Of a DNA stretch of 64,000 bases, positions 25,820 to 34,436 are shown piece after piece; the first letter of the stretch is position 1, and each line of letters begins with the position of its first letter. The notes under the pieces were generated by a model. It had not been told where the DNA came from, did not search any database, and worked only from the letters and a program-made list of their open reading frames with translations. The translations under genes and the position numbers were made by a program. This DNA comes from Variovorax ginsengisoli (GTDB lineage: Bacteria; Pseudomonadota; Gammaproteobacteria; Burkholderiales; Burkholderiaceae_C), in contig NZ_JAUJZH010000007.1 of NCBI RefSeq assembly GCF_030486595.1, positions 124,001-188,000 on the forward strand, written 5' to 3'.

Positions 25820-27013
25820 TTATTTCCAGATGGCGCACTTGCTCTCGGCCTTGGTCGTGAAGACCTCTTCGCCGGGCAGCTTGGCGACCACCTTGTAGTA
25901 GTCCCAGGGCTGGGTCGATTCGCTCGGCGACTTGACCTGCATCAGGTACATGTCGTGCACCATGCGGCCGTCGGCACGGATCGAGCCCTTGGCGTAGAAG
26001 TCGTTGATCGGCATCTTCTTGAGCTCGGCCATCACCTTGTCGGCGTCGGTGCTCTTGGCCGCCTGCACGGCCTTCAGGTAGGTCGTCGTGGCCGAGTAGT
26101 CGGCCGCCTGGATGTCGGTCGGCATGCGCTTGGTCTTGTCGAAGAACTTCTTGCCGAAGGCGCGGGTTTCCTGGTTCAGGTTCCAGTCCCAGCTGGTCGT
26201 GAGCAGCAGGCCTTCGGTGTTCTTCAGGCCCAGGCTGTGGATGTCGGTGATGAAGACCAGCAGGCCGGCCAGTTTCATCGACTTGTTGATGCCGAACTCC
26301 TTTGCCGCCTTGATCGCGTTGATGGTGTCGCCACTGGCGTTGGCCAGCCCCAGGATCTGGGCCTTCGAGTTCTGCGCCTGCAGCAGGAAGGACGAGAAAT
26401 CGGAGGCATTGAGCGGATGCTTGACGCTGCCCACCACCGTGCCGCCCTTCTCCTTCACCACCTTGGCGGTGTCGGCCTCGAGGGCGGCGCCGAAGGCATA
26501 GTCGGCCGTCAGGAAGTACCAGCTCTTGCCGCCCTGCGCCACCACCGCGCTGCCGGTGCCCTTGGCCAGCGCCACCGTGTCGTAGGCGTAGTGCACCGTG
26601 TACGGGCTGCACTGCTCGTTGGTGAGCGCCGAGCTGCCGGCACCGTTGACGATGAAGACGCGCTTCTTTTCCTGCGCCACCTTGGCCAGTGCCAGACCGG
26701 TTCCCGAGTTGGTGCCGCCGAACAGCATGGTCAGGTTGTCGGTGTCGATCCATTCGCGCGCCTTCGAGGCGGCGATGTCAGCCTTGTTCTGGTGGTCGGC
26801 CGTGACCAGCTCGATCGGCAGGCCGTTGACCTTGCCGCCGAAGTCGTCGATCGCCATCTGAATCGCCAAGGCGCCGTTCTTGCCTTCGACGTCGGCATAC
26901 AGGCTGGACATGTCGGTGATGAAGCCGATCTTGACTTTTTCCTGTGCCTGAACGGCCCCGGTCGCGAAGGCGATGGCGACGGAAACAGCAGAAAGCGCGA
27001 TGGTTTTTTTCAT
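25820..27013 (-). CDS. ABC transporter substrate-binding protein, paralogue 1 (type I periplasmic-binding fold)
   Basis: 397 residues with a Sec signal (ATGAVQAQ) and the LivJ-like two-lobe fold: KVKIGFITDMSSLYADVEG, LFGGTNSGTGLALAKV, and YTVHYAYDTVALAKGTGSA. It is very similar over its whole length to the next gene upstream (27058-28254), sharing for example ALAIQMAIDDFGGKV and SDFSSFLLQAQNSKAQILGL, so the two arose by tandem duplication. Both are full length with intact signal peptides, suggesting they feed one membrane complex with different ligands or affinities. The start is the ATG at 27013. Confidence 0.93.
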   Translation of the reverse strand: MKKTIALSAVSVAIAFATGAVQAQEKVKIGFITDMSSLYADVEGKNGALAIQMAIDDFGGKVNGLPIELVTADHQNKADIAASKAREWIDTDNLTMLFGGTNSGTGLALAKVAQEKKRVFIVNGAGSSALTNEQCSPYTVHYAYDTVALAKGTGSAVVAQGGKSWYFLTADYAFGAALEADTAKVVKEKGGTVVGSVKHPLNASDFSSFLLQAQNSKAQILGLANASGDTINAIKAAKEFGINKSMKLAGLLVFITDIHSLGLKNTEGLLLTTSWDWNLNQETRAFGKKFFDKTKRMPTDIQAADYSATTTYLKAVQAAKSTDADKVMAELKKMPINDFYAKGSIRADGRMVHDMYLMQVKSPSESTQPWDYYKVVAKLPGEEVFTTKAESKCAIWK

Positions 27014-27057
27014 GTTGGGACCAAGGGGTGAGTGAAGGAAATCGTGGAGATCGCGCG

Positions 27058-28254
27058 CTACTTCCAGAGCGCGCACTTGGAATCGGCCTGGGTCGTGAAA
27101 ACTTGGTCGCCGGGCAGCTTGGCGATGACCTTGAGGTAGTCCCAAGGCTGCTTCGAGTCGGCCGGCGCCTTGACCTCCACCAGGTACATGTCGTGCACCA
27201 TCCGGCCGTCGGCGCGGATCACGCCCTTGGCGTAGAAGTCGTTGATCGGCGTCTTCTTCAGTTCGGCCATCACCTTGTCGGCTTCGGTGGTCTTGGCGGC
27301 CTGCACGGCCTTCAGGTAGGTCATGGTGGCCGAGTAGTCGGCCGCCTGGAGGTCGGTCGGCATGCGCTTGGTCTTGTCGAAGAAGCGCTTCGAGAACTTG
27401 CGCGTGTCTTCGTTCAGGTCCCAGTACCAACTGGTGGTGTGGAGCAGGCCTTCGGTGTTCTTCAGGCCCAGGCTGTGGATGTCGCTCAGGAAGATCAGCA
27501 GGCCCGCCGTCTTCATGGTCTTGCCGATGCCGAATTCCTTCGCCGCCTTGATCGAGTTGATGGTGTCGCCACCGGCATTGGCCAGGCCCAGGATCTGCGC
27601 CTTCGAGTTCTGCGCCTGCAGCAGGAAGGACGAGAAGTCAGAGGCATTGAGCGGCGCCCGCACCGCGCCCACCACGCTGCCACCCTTGGCCTTGATCACA
27701 GCCGTGGTGTCGGCTTCGAGCGCATGGCCGAAGGCGTAGTCGGCAGTCAGGAAGAACCAGCTCTTGCCGCCCCGGTCGACCACCGCGCCGCCAGTGCCCT
27801 TGGCCAGCGCCACCGTGTCGTAGGCGTAGTGCACCGTATACGGGCTGCATTGCTCGTTGGTCAGCGCCGAGGTGGCGGCGCCATTGTTGAAATAGATTCG
27901 CTTCTTTTCCTGCGCCACCTTGGCGGTTGCCAGCGCGGTGCCGGAGTTGGTGCCGCCGAAGACCATCGTCACGCCGTTGGTGTCGATCCACTCGCGCGCT
28001 TTCGAGGCCGCGATGTCGGCCTTGTTCTGGTGGTCAGCGGTGAGCAGCTCGATCGGCTGGCCCAGCACCTTGCCGCCGAAGTCGTCGATCGCCATCTGGA
28101 TGGCGAGCGCGCCGTTCTTGCCTTCGATATCGGCATAGAGGCTCGACATGTCGGTGACGAAGCCGATCTTGACCTTGTCCTGGGCATGGGCGGCGCCGCA
28201 GGCGAGCGCTGTCGCGGCGACGGCCAAGGTCATGGCGCTGAACTGGTTCTTCAT
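27058..28254 (-). CDS. ABC transporter substrate-binding protein, paralogue 2
   Basis: 398-residue periplasmic receptor with signal peptide (ALACGAAHAQ) and the same two-lobe fold as its neighbour. Differences cluster in ligand-cleft and surface regions: FNNGAATSALTNEQ here versus IVNGAGSSALTNEQ in the paralogue, and TTSWYWDLNEDTRK versus TTSWDWNLNQETRA. A ribosome site CGGAGA precedes the ATG at 28254. It lies 41 bases downstream of livF and 44 bases upstream of the paralogue, in the same operon. Confidence 0.93.
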   Translation of the reverse strand: MKNQFSAMTLAVAATALACGAAHAQDKVKIGFVTDMSSLYADIEGKNGALAIQMAIDDFGGKVLGQPIELLTADHQNKADIAASKAREWIDTNGVTMVFGGTNSGTALATAKVAQEKKRIYFNNGAATSALTNEQCSPYTVHYAYDTVALAKGTGGAVVDRGGKSWFFLTADYAFGHALEADTTAVIKAKGGSVVGAVRAPLNASDFSSFLLQAQNSKAQILGLANAGGDTINSIKAAKEFGIGKTMKTAGLLIFLSDIHSLGLKNTEGLLHTTSWYWDLNEDTRKFSKRFFDKTKRMPTDLQAADYSATMTYLKAVQAAKTTEADKVMAELKKTPINDFYAKGVIRADGRMVHDMYLVEVKAPADSKQPWDYLKVIAKLPGDQVFTTQADSKCALWK

Positions 28255-28295
28255 GAGAGTTCTCCGTTCATCAACAGGTTGAGAAAAAAGTGGGA

Positions 28296-29006
28296 TCAGA
28301 CGCCGAGCAGCTCGTTGAGCACCGGCATCTTGGCTTCGAGTTCGGAGGCGCCGAACTTCTCGACGATGCGACCGTGCTCCATCACGTAGAAGCGATCGGC
28401 CAGCGGCGCCGCGAAGCGGAAGTTCTGCTCGACCATGACCACCGTGTAGCCCTTGCCGCGCAACGTGTGGATCATGCGGGCCAGCGCCTGCACGATCACC
28501 GGCGCCAGGCCTTCGGAGATCTCGTCGAGCAGCAGCAGCCGGGCGCCGGTGCGCAGGATGCGCGCCACCGCCAGCATCTGCTGCTCGCCGCCCGACAGCC
28601 GCGTGCCCTGGCTGTGGCGGCGCTCCGCGAGATTCGGGAACATGGCGTAGATCTCGTCCACCGACATGCCCTTGTCGGCGCTCTTGAGCACCGGCGGCAA
28701 GAGCAGGTTTTCTTCGCACGACAGGCTGGCGAAGATGCCGCGCTCCTCGGGGCAGTAGCCGATGCCCTGGTGCGCGATGCGGTGCGTCGGCATGTGGATC
28801 GTCTCGGTGCCGTTGACCTTGATGCTGCCCTTGCGGGCGCCGGTGAGGCCGAGAACGGCGCGCATGGTGGTGGTGCGGCCGGCACCGTTGCGGCCCAGTA
28901 GCGTGACCACCTCGCCCGGCTGCACCACCATGTCGACGCCGTGCAGCACGTGCGATTCGCCGTACCAGGCCTGCAGGTCCTTGATTTCGAGTGCGGGGGT
29001 TGTCAT
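28296..29006 (-). CDS. livF: branched-chain amino-acid type ABC ATPase LivF (Walker A Arg variant)
   Basis: 236 residues. LivF marks are YGESHVLHGVDMVV, HQGIGYCPEERGIFASLS, signature LSGGEQQMLAVARIL, Walker B LLLLDEISEGL, and the switch His region replaced as usual in this family by VMVEQNF. The Walker A reads GRNGAGRTT: the near-invariant Lys is Arg (codon at 28875-28877, CGC on the coding strand). The partner LivG has a normal GPNGAGKTT. I believe some Burkholderiales LivF proteins share this change, so it need not inactivate the transporter. The gene is separated from livG by a repeat element. Confidence 0.93.
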   Translation of the reverse strand: MTTPALEIKDLQAWYGESHVLHGVDMVVQPGEVVTLLGRNGAGRTTTMRAVLGLTGARKGSIKVNGTETIHMPTHRIAHQGIGYCPEERGIFASLSCEENLLLPPVLKSADKGMSVDEIYAMFPNLAERRHSQGTRLSGGEQQMLAVARILRTGARLLLLDEISEGLAPVIVQALARMIHTLRGKGYTVVMVEQNFRFAAPLADRFYVMEHGRIVEKFGASELEAKMPVLNELLGV

Positions 29007-29017
29007 GGTGCCTCCCG

Positions 29018-29090
29018 CCGGGCCGCCCCAAGGGGGGCACGCGCCCCCTCGGGGGGCAGCGAACTACACGAAGTGAGGAGCGTAGGGGCC
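29018..29090 (-). repeat. intergenic repeat copy A (TACACGAAGTGA family)
   Basis: Fills the gap between livG and livF. It contains two GC-rich dyads (GCCCCAAGGGGGGC and GCCCCCTCGGGGGGC), then GCAGCGAACTACACGAAGTGA (core at 29065-29076) and GGAGCGTAGGGG. Base for base it resembles copy B at 37911-37980, and its core recurs in copy C near 59541. Inside an operon it could fold in the mRNA and lower expression of livF and downstream genes relative to livG. Confidence 0.8.
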
Positions 29091-29093
29091 ATA

Positions 29094-29864
29094 TCAATGG
29101 GCTCCCTGCAGTTGGCCGTCGGTGGTGCCCATGTAGGCTTCCATCACCTGCGGGTTGCGCGACACCTCGGCGTACGGCCCCTCGGCCAGCACGGCGCCGC
29201 GCTGCAGCACCGTGATCGTGTCGGCGATGGTCGAGACCACGCTCATGTTGTGCTCCACCATCAGGATGGTGCGGCCGGCCGAGACCCGCTTGATGAGCTC
29301 GGCGACGCGGTGCACGTCCTCGTGGCCCATGCCCTGGGTGGGTTCGTCGAGCAGCATCAGCTCGGGCTCCATCGCCAGCGTGGTCGCGATCTCGAGCGCA
29401 CGCTTGCGGCCATAGGGAAGGTTCACGGTCAGCTCGTCGGCCATGTCCTCGAGGCCGACTTCGGCCAGCAGCACGCGAGCCCGGGCATCGAGCGGCTTGA
29501 GCGACCTCTCGCTCTTCCAGAAATGGTAGGAAGTGCCCAGTGCGCGCTGCAGCCCGAGACGCACGTTCTCGAGCAATGTCAGGTGCGGGAACACAGCCGA
29601 GATCTGGAACGACCGGATGATGCCGCGCCGTGCGATCTGCGCCGGGCGCTCGCTGGTGATGTCCTGGCCGTTGAACAGGATGGTGCCGGAGGTCGGCTCC
29701 AGGAACTTGGTCAGCAGGTTGAAGCAGGTGGTCTTGCCGGCACCGTTGGGGCCGATCAACGCGTGGATCGACCCTCTGACGACCTGGAGGTCGACCTTGC
29801 TGACCGCGGTGAAACCCTTGAATTCCTTGGTGAGCTGGCGTGTCTCGAGAATGATGTCGCTCAT
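29094..29864 (-). CDS. livG: branched-chain amino-acid type ABC ATPase LivG
   Basis: 256 residues, first gene of the importer operon. Motifs are Walker A GPNGAGKTT, IRSFQISAVFPHLTLLENV (Q-loop region), signature-like LPYGRKRALEIATTLA (LivG proteins have a degenerate LSGG), Walker B LMLLDEPTQGM, and the switch His in MVEHNMSVV. It provides one of the two nucleotide sites of the heterodimer with LivF. The 168 bases upstream carry a long inverted repeat and probably the operon promoter. Confidence 0.93.
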   Translation of the reverse strand: MSDIILETRQLTKEFKGFTAVSKVDLQVVRGSIHALIGPNGAGKTTCFNLLTKFLEPTSGTILFNGQDITSERPAQIARRGIIRSFQISAVFPHLTLLENVRLGLQRALGTSYHFWKSERSLKPLDARARVLLAEVGLEDMADELTVNLPYGRKRALEIATTLAMEPELMLLDEPTQGMGHEDVHRVAELIKRVSAGRTILMVEHNMSVVSTIADTITVLQRGAVLAEGPYAEVSRNPQVMEAYMGTTDGQLQGAH

Positions 29865-29903
29865 CTCGCGCGGTCACCCGTTGTCTGGCAGAAAAAATCG
29901 GTC

Positions 29904-29947
29904 ATGCGGTCCATCTGAGCGCACCACCATGGCTGCGCGGACCGCAT
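29904..29947. promoter_or_regulatory. inverted repeat upstream of livG
   Basis: A perfect nine-base dyad, ATGCGGTCC (29904-29912) and GGACCGCAT (29939-29947), has its arms 35 bases apart start to start, about three to four helical turns. It lies 40 bases upstream of livG in a gap of 168 bases that otherwise holds no gene. It may be an operator for a dimeric regulator; no regulator gene is adjacent. Confidence 0.35.
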
Positions 29948-30011
29948 TGTTTGCAGCGGCGGCAAAACTTGCCTACTGGGGCAAATGCCTATGCTGCAAC
30001 GCAACCTGAGG

Positions 30012-30030
30012 CCGGGCCGCGCCGGCCCGG
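30012..30030 (-). terminator. GC hairpin just after emrB
   Basis: CCGGGCC and GGCCCGG form a perfect seven-base stem with a five-base loop, three bases past the stop codon of the EmrB-type gene. No T-run follows on the minus strand, so it is a stabilising or factor-dependent terminator structure rather than a classical one. Confidence 0.4.
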
Positions 30031-30032
30031 AA

Positions 30033-31592
30033 TCAGTGGGCGCCTGCCGCCGCGTCCGACGCGCCGGTTCCCTTCGCCGGCTTGGCGAGCCAGACCAGCG
30101 GGATCAGGAACAAGAACAGCATCGCCGAGCCGTAGAACACGTCGTTCGAAGCCAGCATGAAGGACTGCTGGTCGACCAGGCGATTGATCTGCCCCAACAC
30201 CTGGTCGGCACTGAATCCGCTGGCGGCGAAGTTGGCGATCGCGCTGTTGGCGGCGGAGCTGCCGGTGTTGACCGACTCCACCAGCTGCGCGTGGTGCAGC
30301 GCGGCGCGGTTCTCCCACAGCGTGGTCGCGGCCGAGGTGCCGATCGCGCCCGCGGTGATGCGCAGGAAGTTCGACAGGCCGGAGGCGGCGGGAATGCGGT
30401 CGGGCGGCAGGCCCGACAAGGTGATGGTCACCAGCGGGATGAAGAAGAACGCCATCGCCACGCCCTGGATGATGGTCGGGATCATGATGGTCCAGAAGTC
30501 GGCCTGGGTGTTGAAGTTCGAGCGCATCCACAGCACCAGCGCGAACACCAGGAACGAGAAGGTCGCATAGCGGCGCGGGTCGACCTTGCCGACCGTGAGC
30601 CCGACGATCGGCGAGAAGATGATCGCCAGCATGCCCACCGGCGCCATGATCATGCCGGCCTGCGTCGCCGTGTAGCCCATGTACTGCTGCAGCCAAAGGG
30701 GCAGGATCACCACGTTGCCGAAGAAGAGGCCATAGGCCACCGCCGTCGCGAAGGCGCCCGACCAGAAGTTGCGGCGCTTGAACAGCGACAGGTCGACCAC
30801 CGGGTGCTTGTCGGTCAGCTCCCAGATCAGGAAGAACGCGAAGCCGACCAGGGCGACCACGGCCAAGGTCAGGATCACCGCCGAGTGGAACCAGTCGAGC
30901 TCCTTGCCCTTGTCGAGCATCAGCTGCATCGCGCCGACCCAGACCACCAGCAATGCCAGCCCGATGCCGTCGATCGGCACCTTGCGCGTGGCGCTCTCGC
31001 GCTTGCGGTAGATGGCCCAGGTGATGCCCGCGGCCGCCAGACCGACCGGAATGTTGATGTAGAAGATCCAGGGCCACGAGATGTTGTCGGTGATCCAGCC
31101 ACCGAGCAGCGGCCCCATCACCGGCGCAACCAGCGTGGTCATCGACCACATCGCCATAGCCAGGCCAGCCTTGGCCCGCGGATAGCTCGACAGCAGCAGC
31201 GTCTGCGACAGCGGGATCATCGGCCCGGCGACGAAACCCTGCAGCGCCCGGAAGGCGATCAGCATCGTCATGTTGGGCGCCAGGCCGCAGAGCCAGGAGC
31301 TGATGATGAACAGCAGCACGCTCGCCATGAACAGGCGCACCTGGCCGAAGCGCTGCGTGAGCCAGCCCGTGAGCGGCACCGCGATGGCGTTGGCCACCGC
31401 GAAACTGGTGATGACCCAGGTGCCCTGCGTCGAGCTGACGCCGAGATCGCCGGCGATGGCCGGCAGCGACACGTTGGCGATCGACGTGTCGAGCACGTTC
31501 ATGAAGGTCGCGGCCGAGAGCGCGATGGTTCCCCAGACGCGGGCGGAGCCCTCGAGCGGCTGGACCGGCGTGGAAGCGGTGGCGTTCGACAT
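30033..31592 (-). CDS. emrB: EmrB/QacA-family (DHA2) MFS drug exporter
   Basis: 519 residues with about fourteen membrane segments. DHA2 marks are FMNVLDTSIANVSLPAIAG in helix 1, GWLTQRFGQVRLFMAS (motif A), MWSMTTLVAPVMGPLLGG (motif C), and NIPVGLAAAGITWAIY. It forms a tripartite pump with the EmrA-type adaptor (17 bases upstream) and the outer-membrane factor encoded before it, exporting hydrophobic drugs, uncouplers or phenolics across both membranes. It is the last gene of the MarR-led operon. Confidence 0.94.
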   Translation of the reverse strand: MSNATASTPVQPLEGSARVWGTIALSAATFMNVLDTSIANVSLPAIAGDLGVSSTQGTWVITSFAVANAIAVPLTGWLTQRFGQVRLFMASVLLFIISSWLCGLAPNMTMLIAFRALQGFVAGPMIPLSQTLLLSSYPRAKAGLAMAMWSMTTLVAPVMGPLLGGWITDNISWPWIFYINIPVGLAAAGITWAIYRKRESATRKVPIDGIGLALLVVWVGAMQLMLDKGKELDWFHSAVILTLAVVALVGFAFFLIWELTDKHPVVDLSLFKRRNFWSGAFATAVAYGLFFGNVVILPLWLQQYMGYTATQAGMIMAPVGMLAIIFSPIVGLTVGKVDPRRYATFSFLVFALVLWMRSNFNTQADFWTIMIPTIIQGVAMAFFFIPLVTITLSGLPPDRIPAASGLSNFLRITAGAIGTSAATTLWENRAALHHAQLVESVNTGSSAANSAIANFAASGFSADQVLGQINRLVDQQSFMLASNDVFYGSAMLFLFLIPLVWLAKPAKGTGASDAAAGAH

Positions 31593-31609
31593 CGCGCGCG
31601 GTCGCCCGA

Positions 31610-32917
31610 TCAGCCCGGATGAGCCTGCGAGGAGATCGGCGACACCGGCAGGCTGCTGGCCGCCGGCGGCTTGGGCGCCGGCTCATGGCCGAGGTTGGCG
31701 GCGATGATGCGCTGGACCACGGCGTCGGCGCCGCTGTCGAGCTGGCTGTAGACCTGGGTCTGGATCAGGGCACTGCCGCGCGGCGCATCGGCCAGCGACT
31801 TGCCGTCCTTCTTCGAGACGTCGATCTCGGCGTCCATCGACAGGCCGACCCGCAGCGGGTTGGCCTTGAGCTGCTCGGCATCGAGCGCGATGCGCACCGG
31901 CACCCGCTGCACCACCTTGATCCAGTTGCCGGTGGCGTTCTGCGCCGGCAGCAGCGCGAAGGCCGAACCGGTGCCGACGCCGAGGCCGGCCACGCGGCCG
32001 TCGTACTCGACCTTCTTGCCGTACAGGTCGGCCGTGAGCTTCACGGGCTGGTCGATGCGGATGTTGCGCAGCTGCACTTCCTTGAAGTTGGCATCGACCC
32101 AGACCTGGTTCAGCGGCACGATCGACATCATCGGCGTGCCTGCGGCCACGCGCTGGCCGAGCTGCACGGTGCGCTTGGCGACATAGCCTTCGACCGGCGC
32201 CGGCATCGCGACGCGCTGGGTGGCCAGGTAGGCCTCGCGCACCTTGGCCGCCGCCGCGAGCACGCTCGGATGGCGCTCCACCGGCGTGCCGTCGGTCAGC
32301 GACTGGTTGGTGGTCAGCTGCTCGCGCGCCGACAGCACCGCGGCCTGGGCCGACGCCAGCTGGCTCTTGGCGTTGGCCAGCGCGGTCTCGGAGTGGTTCA
32401 GTTCTTCTTTCGACACCGCCCCGTTGCCGGCCAGGGCCTGGCGGCGCTTGAGGTCGTCCTGGGCGCGGGCGATGTCGCTCTGCGCGCGCGCGATGTCGGC
32501 CTGGCGCAGCGTGACCTGGGCCGCCAGCGACGCGTTGTTGCCATACAGGGTGCGCGCCTGGCGCACCGCCTGGGCCAGCGCCGCCTCGGCCTGCTCGAAC
32601 GCCACCTTGGCATCCGACGGGTCGAGCTGCACCAGCGGCTGGCCGGCCTTCACCAGGTCGGTGTCGTCGGCCATGATCGCCATCACGGTGCCGCTGATCT
32701 GCGGCGTGATCTGGATCACGTTGCCCTGCACGTAGGCGTTGTCGGTCGATTCGTAGTGGCTCGCGACCAGCCACTCGTAGCCGCCCCAGGCGGCACCGGC
32801 CACGACCACGACGGAGGCCAGCGTGGTCAGCGCGCGGCGGCGCTTGTTGCTCGCGGCGGGGGCCTGGGCCACGGGTTCGACAGACGCAGCGTTCGGGGTG
32901 TTGTTGCTGTTTTCCAT
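31610..32917 (-). CDS. emrA: EmrA/HlyD-family membrane fusion protein
   Basis: 435 residues. A cytoplasmic N-terminus is followed by one membrane anchor (ALTTLASVVVVAGAAWGGY), then STDNAYVQGNVIQITPQISG, the classical EmrA lipoyl half. A long coiled-coil hairpin spans about 115-245, then APVEGYVAKRTVQLGQRV (second lipoyl half) and VWVDANFKEVQLRNI of the beta-barrel. The C-terminal 60 residues extend beyond the usual end with a Pro/Ala tail. The start is the ATG at 32917. It bridges EmrB and the outer-membrane factor. Confidence 0.94.
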   Translation of the reverse strand: MENSNNTPNAASVEPVAQAPAASNKRRRALTTLASVVVVAGAAWGGYEWLVASHYESTDNAYVQGNVIQITPQISGTVMAIMADDTDLVKAGQPLVQLDPSDAKVAFEQAEAALAQAVRQARTLYGNNASLAAQVTLRQADIARAQSDIARAQDDLKRRQALAGNGAVSKEELNHSETALANAKSQLASAQAAVLSAREQLTTNQSLTDGTPVERHPSVLAAAAKVREAYLATQRVAMPAPVEGYVAKRTVQLGQRVAAGTPMMSIVPLNQVWVDANFKEVQLRNIRIDQPVKLTADLYGKKVEYDGRVAGLGVGTGSAFALLPAQNATGNWIKVVQRVPVRIALDAEQLKANPLRVGLSMDAEIDVSKKDGKSLADAPRGSALIQTQVYSQLDSGADAVVQRIIAANLGHEPAPKPPAASSLPVSPISSQAHPG

Positions 32918-32957
32918 GACAGTGTCTTTCGGATTCGGAGCGTTCGTTCGGGAGTGT

Positions 32958-34436
32958 TCAGGGATGCCGGGGCGCGGGAGCGGCGGCGGCTGTGGTGGTG
33001 TCCGACGGCTGCCAGCCGCCACCCAGGGCGCGCGCCAGGCCGACCTGGTTCTCGAGCGCACGGGCAGCGAGGTCGACGCCGTCGCGGCGCTGCGCCAGCA
33101 CGGTGACTTCGGCCGTCAGCACGTCCAGGTAGTTGCCGAGTCCGGCGCTGTAGCGCTGCAGGCCGATGTCGTAGGCCGCCTCGGCCGCATCCTGCGCCTC
33201 TTTCTGCTGGGCCTGCTGGCGCGCCACGTACAGCACGCTCGAGAGCTGGTCGGCGACATCGCGCACCGCATCGATGACAGTGACGTTGTAGCTGTCGATC
33301 GCGGCGTCGAGGTCGGCCGACTTGCCGCGCAGGTTGGCGCGCAGGCGGCCGCCTTCGAAGATCGGCAGCCGGATCGCGGGGCCCACGCCCCACTGCTGGC
33401 TGCCCGACTTCAGCAGGCTGTCGAAGCCGATGCTCTGGAAGCCGGCGAAGGCGATCAGGTTGACGTTCGGATAGAACTGGGTCTTGGCGTTGGCGACGTC
33501 GCTGGTCGCGGCCTCGACGCGCCAGCGCGCGGCGGCGATGTCGGCGCGCCGGCCCAGCAGGTCGGCCGGAATGCTCTGCTGCAGCGCCAGGTTCTTGAAG
33601 TTGCCGAGGCGCGGGGGTGTCAGCGCCTGGGTGGCTCCGGGCTTGGCCACCAGCGCGTCGAGCGCGTGCTGCGCGATCGCGATCTGTTCGTTCAGGGCTT
33701 CGATCTGCTGGCGTGCTTCGGGCACGCTGCTCTCGCTCTGCTTCAGCTGCAGCCGCGTGTCGAGCCCGGCCGACACGCGGTCGCGCACCAGCTTCAGCAG
33801 TTCTTCGCGCTGCGCCAGCGCGCGCTGGGCGACCACCATCCGGTCGTTCAGCCGCGCCCATTGCACGTAGCTGCGCGCGACGTTGCTGGCGAGCAGCACC
33901 CGGGCAGCATCGGCTTCGGCGGCCGCGGCGTTCGCGGTGCCCAGCGCCGTGTCGAGCGCAGTGCGGTTCTTGCCGAAGAAATCGATCTCCCAGCTGCCGC
34001 TCAACTGGAGATTGCCGCTCTCCTGCACCGAGCCGCCCAGCGGTGCCGGGTAGATGTAGTTGTCGCTGAACTTCTGGCGCGTGAGATCGAGGCCGCCGTT
34101 GAATTGCGGCTTGTCGGCGGCCTCGGTGTACGTCACCGAGGCCTGCGCGCGCGCCAGCCGGGCCAGGGCGACCTGCAGGCTGGGATTGCCCGCGATCGCT
34201 TGGTCGACCATCGCATTGAGCTGCGGATCGCCGAAGGCCAGCCACCATTGGCTGTCGAGCGCCGGCGCCGCCTGGGCAGCGGGCGCCGCAGTCAGGCCGA
34301 GGCTCTCCGCGGTCTGCATCTTGGGGCTCGAGGCGGTGGCGCCCATGTCGGCGCAGCCCGCGACGGCCAGCGCCAGCACGGCGGCGGCGATGGCGCTGGT
34401 ACGGCGCAGGGCGCCCTCAGGAAGGAGTCGAGTCAT
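32958..34436 (-). CDS. NodT/OprM-type outer-membrane efflux lipoprotein
   Basis: 492 residues. Lipobox LAVAGCADMG; the mature chain has two repeated OEP segments of the TolC-like fold: SQWWLAFGDPQLNAMVDQAI near the start, a coiled helical region, and SIPADLLGRRADIAAARWRV with KTQFYPNVNLIAFAGFQ opening the second repeat. Lipid-anchored members (NodT family) supply the exit channel for EmrAB-like pumps in Burkholderiales. The start at 34436 lies inside the end of the MarR gene (20-base overlap), so translation is coupled to the regulator. Confidence 0.93.
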   Translation of the reverse strand: MTRLLPEGALRRTSAIAAAVLALAVAGCADMGATASSPKMQTAESLGLTAAPAAQAAPALDSQWWLAFGDPQLNAMVDQAIAGNPSLQVALARLARAQASVTYTEAADKPQFNGGLDLTRQKFSDNYIYPAPLGGSVQESGNLQLSGSWEIDFFGKNRTALDTALGTANAAAAEADAARVLLASNVARSYVQWARLNDRMVVAQRALAQREELLKLVRDRVSAGLDTRLQLKQSESSVPEARQQIEALNEQIAIAQHALDALVAKPGATQALTPPRLGNFKNLALQQSIPADLLGRRADIAAARWRVEAATSDVANAKTQFYPNVNLIAFAGFQSIGFDSLLKSGSQQWGVGPAIRLPIFEGGRLRANLRGKSADLDAAIDSYNVTVIDAVRDVADQLSSVLYVARQQAQQKEAQDAAEAAYDIGLQRYSAGLGNYLDVLTAEVTVLAQRRDGVDLAARALENQVGLARALGGGWQPSDTTTAAAAPAPRHP

